Under the pieces are notes generated by a model. The model was not told where the DNA came from. It worked only from the letters and a program-made list of their open reading frames with translations, and made no database searches. Below are positions 6,299 to 8,984 of a DNA stretch of 8,984 bases, in pieces (the stretch's first letter is position 1; every line of letters begins with the position of its first letter). This DNA comes from Betaproteobacteria bacterium (GTDB taxonomy: Bacteria; Pseudomonadota; Gammaproteobacteria; Burkholderiales; SG8-39), in the NCBI GenBank assembly GCA_005881355.1, contig VBDM01000011.1, forward strand, positions 1 to 8,984, in the 5' to 3' direction. A program made the translations under genes and the position numbers.

Positions 6299-7294
6299 CT
6301 AGACCCTCAGCAGGCGGCGGGCGTTTGCCTCGACGATCTCCCGCTTCGCCCCGGCGTCCAGAGTCGGGTGATCGGCGACGATTCTTACCGGCTGTTCGTA
6401 GGCGATGGGAAAACAGTAGTCGCTGCCCATCAGCACGCGGTCGGCCCCGATCACCTTGACCAGGTATTCGAGCACATGGTCTGAATAGCCGACGGTGTCG
6501 TAGTAGAAGCGGCGCAGGTATTCGACGGGCGGTTGCTTGATGTGCTTCAGGTCGGCGCGCTTCTCCCAGCCCCGGTTGAGCCTGCCCACCAGCCACGGAA
6601 ACGCGCCGCCCGAGTGCGGCAGGCAGACGGTGAGCCCGGGAAAGCGGTCGAGCACACCCCCGAAGATAAGGTGCGCCGCGGCGATCGCCGACTCGAAAGG
6701 GTTGCCGAGCAGATTGGTGAGGTAATACGCGCCCAGGCGCTGGTGGCCGATCACCTCGACCGGGTGCAGAAAAAGCGGCAGGCCGCTCGCCTCGATTCGC
6801 TCCCATATAGGCAGGAACGCCGCGTCGGACAGGTCCTTTGCGCGGATCTGCGTTGCGATATAGAAGCCGCGGATACCGGGCAGCTTCGCCGCGCGCTCGA
6901 TTTCCTTCACGGCGAGCGCGCCCTCATGCATCGGCAGCGTCGCAAGTCCGACGAGGCGTTTGGGATGCCGCTCGTGCGCCCGCGCGAGCGCGTCGTTGTA
7001 GGTTTCGGCGAGGCGCCTCGCCAAGTCCCCGTCCGCCCAGTACACCATCGGCTGCGAGAGCGACATCGCGTGGACTTCCACGCCCTGCTCGTCCATCGCG
7101 GCGAGCCGCGCGTCGAGATCGACGAATTTCGGGCCCACCGGCCCCGTCATCAGGTGGCCGTGCTTGAACTGCGGGCCCTTGCCCTCGATCATCTGGTATT
7201 CGAAGCCGTGCGCGGGCCCGTGCTTTGCGATCAGATCGAGAAAGGCCTGTGGAAAATAGTGCGCGTGGACGTCGATCGCGTGGCTGTGATTCAT
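6299..7294 (-). CDS. Amidohydrolase family protein, ACMSD-like (PF04909)
   Basis: A 331-aa TIM-barrel metallo-enzyme related to 2-amino-3-carboxymuconate-6-semialdehyde decarboxylase and other non-oxidative decarboxylases or hydrolases. The ATG (complement of 7292-7294) has AGGAG seven bases upstream. Metal and catalytic residues expected for the family are present: H10 and H12 in IDVHAHYF, H177 in LFLHPVE, H227 in CLPHSGG and D292 in LMGSDYCFP. The segment LGNPFESAIAAAHLIFGGVLDRFPG (196-220) is strongly ACMSD-like, as is FYYDTVGY (263-270). The reaction is therefore probably decarboxylation or C-C/C-N hydrolysis of a ring-cleavage or aromatic acid intermediate; no kynurenine-pathway genes are visible to support ACMSD itself. 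It has no signal peptide. It is divergent from the alpha/beta hydrolase gene across 74 bp. Confidence 0.9.
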   Translation of the reverse strand: MNHSHAIDVHAHYFPQAFLDLIAKHGPAHGFEYQMIEGKGPQFKHGHLMTGPVGPKFVDLDARLAAMDEQGVEVHAMSLSQPMVYWADGDLARRLAETYNDALARAHERHPKRLVGLATLPMHEGALAVKEIERAAKLPGIRGFYIATQIRAKDLSDAAFLPIWERIEASGLPLFLHPVEVIGHQRLGAYYLTNLLGNPFESAIAAAHLIFGGVLDRFPGLTVCLPHSGGAFPWLVGRLNRGWEKRADLKHIKQPPVEYLRRFYYDTVGYSDHVLEYLVKVIGADRVLMGSDYCFPIAYEQPVRIVADHPTLDAGAKREIVEANARRLLRV

Positions 7295-7339
7295 CGCAAG
7301 CTCCTGCGCGATTCTACCGCGGTGGAGACCGTCGCACTT

Positions 7340-7345
7340 TATAAT
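7340..7345 (+). promoter_or_regulatory. Consensus -10 element upstream of the alpha/beta hydrolase
   Basis: TATAAT is an exact sigma-70 -10 hexamer in a GC-rich divergent gap (7295-7368), placed 23 bases before the hydrolase ATG, which would give a very short leader. No matching -35 hexamer lies 15-19 bases upstream (the sequence there is ACCGCGG-like) and there is no extended TG, so an activator may be needed. The overlapping TATAAA on the other strand might instead serve the amidohydrolase. Confidence 0.45.
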
Positions 7346-7368
7346 TACCCGCAGGGAGAATCTGGGAG

Positions 7369-8238
7369 ATGGAAGAACCGGTCGGCTTCGTATCAGATGG
7401 ATTCAAGCTCGTGGGCGTTCTGCACTTGCCTGAGTTGCGCGAACCGGGGAAGCGGCGCGCCGCCTTTCTCGTCCTGCACGGATTCGGCAGCAACAAGGAC
7501 GGCGGCGGCGGAACGGCGGTCGCGAAAATGCTCGCCGGGCTCGGCTACGCGGCGCTGCGCTTCGACTTCCGCGGCTGCGGCGAAAGCGAAGGCGAGCGCG
7601 GCCGGGTCATCTGCATGGAGCAGGTCAGGGACACGCGGAACGCGCTGTCCTTCCTCGCCGCCCGTCCCGATATCGACGCGAAGCGCATCGGCGTGGTGGG
7701 ACAGAGCTTCGGGGCGGCGGTCGCCGTGTACGCCGCGGGCGTCGATCGGAGGGTCGCCGCGTGCATTTCCTCCGGAGGCTGGGGCGACGGCGCGAAGAAA
7801 TTCCGCAGGCAGCACGCCTCGCCCCGCGCCTGGAAGAAGTTCAGCGCGATGATGAAGGAGGGAAAGCGGCGAGCACGCGCGGGGAAACCGATGAGCGTGC
7901 CGCGCTACGATATCGTGCCCATTCCGCCGCGCCTGCGCGGCAATCTCGCCCCCGGCTCGATCATGAAATTTCCGTTCGAGGTCGTCGAGAGCATGGTTGC
8001 GTTCAACGCGAACGAGGTGGTCGGAAGGATCGCGCCGCGGCCGCTCCTTCTGCTGCATTCGGCGAACGACTCGGTGACGCCGACCGAGCAGTCGGTCGGG
8101 CTGTTCGAGCGCGCGGGCAGACCGACCGATCTCCACTTGATCGCCGACGTCGACCATTTCATGTTCTCGGAGGGCAACACGCTGGTGGTGAACCTCGTGC
8201 GCAACTGGCTCGACAAGCACTTTCCACCGCAGCTCTGA
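7369..8238 (+). CDS. Alpha/beta hydrolase (serine esterase/peptidase-like)
   Basis: A 289-aa cytoplasmic hydrolase with no signal peptide. The catalytic triad is visible: nucleophile S113 in the elbow GVVGQSFGAA (108-117), acid D234 in LLLHSANDSVTP (227-238) and H263 in IADVDHFMF (258-266). HGFGSNKDG (37-45) supplies the oxyanion hole, and RFDFRGCGESEG (64-75) is the usual loop after strand four. A basic, probably mobile lid or cap lies around 141-190. The closest general type is the dienelactone hydrolase/S9-like esterase group. The substrate is probably a small ester, lactone or thioester, and cannot be named. AGGGAGA at 7353-7359 is a good ribosome binding site nine bases before the ATG. 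The dehydrogenase begins 7 nt after its stop, so the pair is very likely one operon. Confidence 0.88.
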   Translation: MEEPVGFVSDGFKLVGVLHLPELREPGKRRAAFLVLHGFGSNKDGGGGTAVAKMLAGLGYAALRFDFRGCGESEGERGRVICMEQVRDTRNALSFLAARPDIDAKRIGVVGQSFGAAVAVYAAGVDRRVAACISSGGWGDGAKKFRRQHASPRAWKKFSAMMKEGKRRARAGKPMSVPRYDIVPIPPRLRGNLAPGSIMKFPFEVVESMVAFNANEVVGRIAPRPLLLLHSANDSVTPTEQSVGLFERAGRPTDLHLIADVDHFMFSEGNTLVVNLVRNWLDKHFPPQL

Positions 8239-8245
8239 TCCCGGC

Positions 8246-8984
8246 ATGAGCAGGACGCAATCGCACGCCGATCGGGCGGCGCCGGCCGCTTCGGCCGACG
8301 CGCTCAGGCGTTTCGCGACGGAGATCTTCGCGCGCACCGGCATGCCCGAGGCCGATGCGGCGGTCGTCGCAGACGTCCTCGTCTGGGCCAATCTCCGGGG
8401 CGTCGACACGCACGGCGTCGCGAGGATCCCGCGCTATGTCGATCTGATTGCGGCCGGCGACATGAATCCGCGTCCGTCGATCGCGATCCGCACCGAAACT
8501 CCGGCCTCGGTCCTGATCGACGCCGATCGCGCCTCCGGCCCGATCGCGATGACGCGGGCGACCGCCGAAGCGATGCGCAAGGCCCGGGACGCCGGCGTCG
8601 GGCTCGCGCTGGTCCGGGCAACCACGCACACGGCGGCGCTCGGCTATTACACGCTCGCCGCCGCCCGCGAAGGCATGGCGGCGATCGCGCTCGCGGCTTC
8701 CTGGCCGAACATGGCGTATCACGGAGCGCGCGCGGCGGGTGTTTCCACCAGCCCGATTTCGATCGCTGTTCCGGGTGGCAAACAGGGTCCTGTCGTGCTG
8801 GACATGGGGACCGGCGTCGTCTCGATGGGAAGGCTGAACCAGGCGAAGAAGACCGGAGAGGCGATTCCCGCCGGATGGGCGCTCGACACGGACGGAAAAC
8901 CTACGACCGATTCCCAGGCCGCGCAAATTCCGCTGCCGATGGCGGGACCCAAAGGTTCGGGCCTCGCCCTGATGATCGAATGCA
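8246..8984 (+). CDS. Malate/L-lactate dehydrogenase family oxidoreductase (Ldh2 type), 3' truncated
   Basis: The first 246 codons of an NAD(P)-dependent dehydrogenase of the PF02615 family (full proteins are about 330-360 aa); the frame is open to the window edge. Family features appear in order: N-terminal helical region, RGVDTHGVARIPRYV (51-65) with the probable catalytic H56, ATTHTAALGYYTLAAA (125-140) corresponding to the family SNHFGAAGYY segment, GVSTSPISIAVP (165-176), DMGTGVVSMGR (186-196), PAGWALDTDGKPTTD (208-222) and the nucleotide-site PMAGPKGSGLAL (231-242). Relatives oxidise or reduce 2-hydroxy/2-oxo acids such as malate, sulfolactate, ureidoglycolate or 2,3-diketogulonate; this one is not assignable. 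There is no clear Shine-Dalgarno before the ATG, so translation is probably coupled to the upstream hydrolase. Confidence 0.92.
   Translation, partial: MSRTQSHADRAAPAASADALRRFATEIFARTGMPEADAAVVADVLVWANLRGVDTHGVARIPRYVDLIAAGDMNPRPSIAIRTETPASVLIDADRASGPIAMTRATAEAMRKARDAGVGLALVRATTHTAALGYYTLAAAREGMAAIALAASWPNMAYHGARAAGVSTSPISIAVPGGKQGPVVLDMGTGVVSMGRLNQAKKTGEAIPAGWALDTDGKPTTDSQAAQIPLPMAGPKGSGLALMIEC

Noticed and set aside
8159..8926. 255-codon minus-strand frame opposite the Ldh2-type dehydrogenase
   Set aside because: Arg-rich shadow sequence; the plus strand carries a continuous, motif-complete dehydrogenase to the window edge.
1..8984. CRISPR array, mobile element, defence or toxin-antitoxin system
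   Set aside because: No spaced direct repeats, transposase, recombinase, nuclease or toxin-like small gene pairs were seen; all substantial frames are assigned to metabolic, transport or structural families.

Overview
The window reads as chromosomal DNA of a GC-rich betaproteobacterium, most likely Burkholderiales-like. The reasons are GC-ending codons throughout, a stand-alone Bug-family (TctC-like) periplasmic receptor (a family greatly expanded in that group), and a secreted two-domain DUF5666-type protein typical of the same group. I see no tRNA, rRNA, insertion sequence, integrase, phage gene or CRISPR array. Coding density is high, and the only non-coding stretches are short (about 260 bp at most).

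Left part (1-3587): the N-terminus of a cystathionine beta-lyase-like PLP enzyme runs leftward off the edge, divergent from a complete NorM-type MATE efflux pump. Behind the pump, on the same strand, lie a Bug solute receptor and, 17 nt later, a PuuE-like member of the polysaccharide deacetylase superfamily. The last two look like an operon, possibly binding or uptake of a small carboxylate or amide followed by hydrolysis; the substrate is unknown.

Middle part (3584-6286): on the minus strand are a bactofilin (cytoskeletal scaffold) with an unusual repeat-bearing N-terminal extension, an enoyl-CoA hydratase/isomerase, and a secreted DUF5666-like protein. The last two probably share a transcript (28 nt apart). 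The bactofilin stop codon and the deacetylase stop codon share a CTAG palindrome, so the two genes converge with a 4-bp overlap. A tiny DUF2905 membrane protein (66 aa, TTG start) points right.

Right part (6299-8984): an ACMSD-like metal-dependent amidohydrolase/decarboxylase (minus) is divergent from an alpha/beta hydrolase (plus). The hydrolase is followed after 7 nt by an Ldh2-family malate/lactate-type dehydrogenase that runs off the right edge. These look like housekeeping or catabolic genes of small acids and acyl-CoAs; their pathway cannot be fixed from the sequence alone.

I did not find a convincing undescribed multi-gene system. The points most worth checking are the Bug-plus-PuuE-like pair with altered catalytic motifs, the bactofilin extension with pentapeptide repeats and a possible second start, the CTAG stop overlap, and a perfect inverted repeat in the largest intergenic gap.
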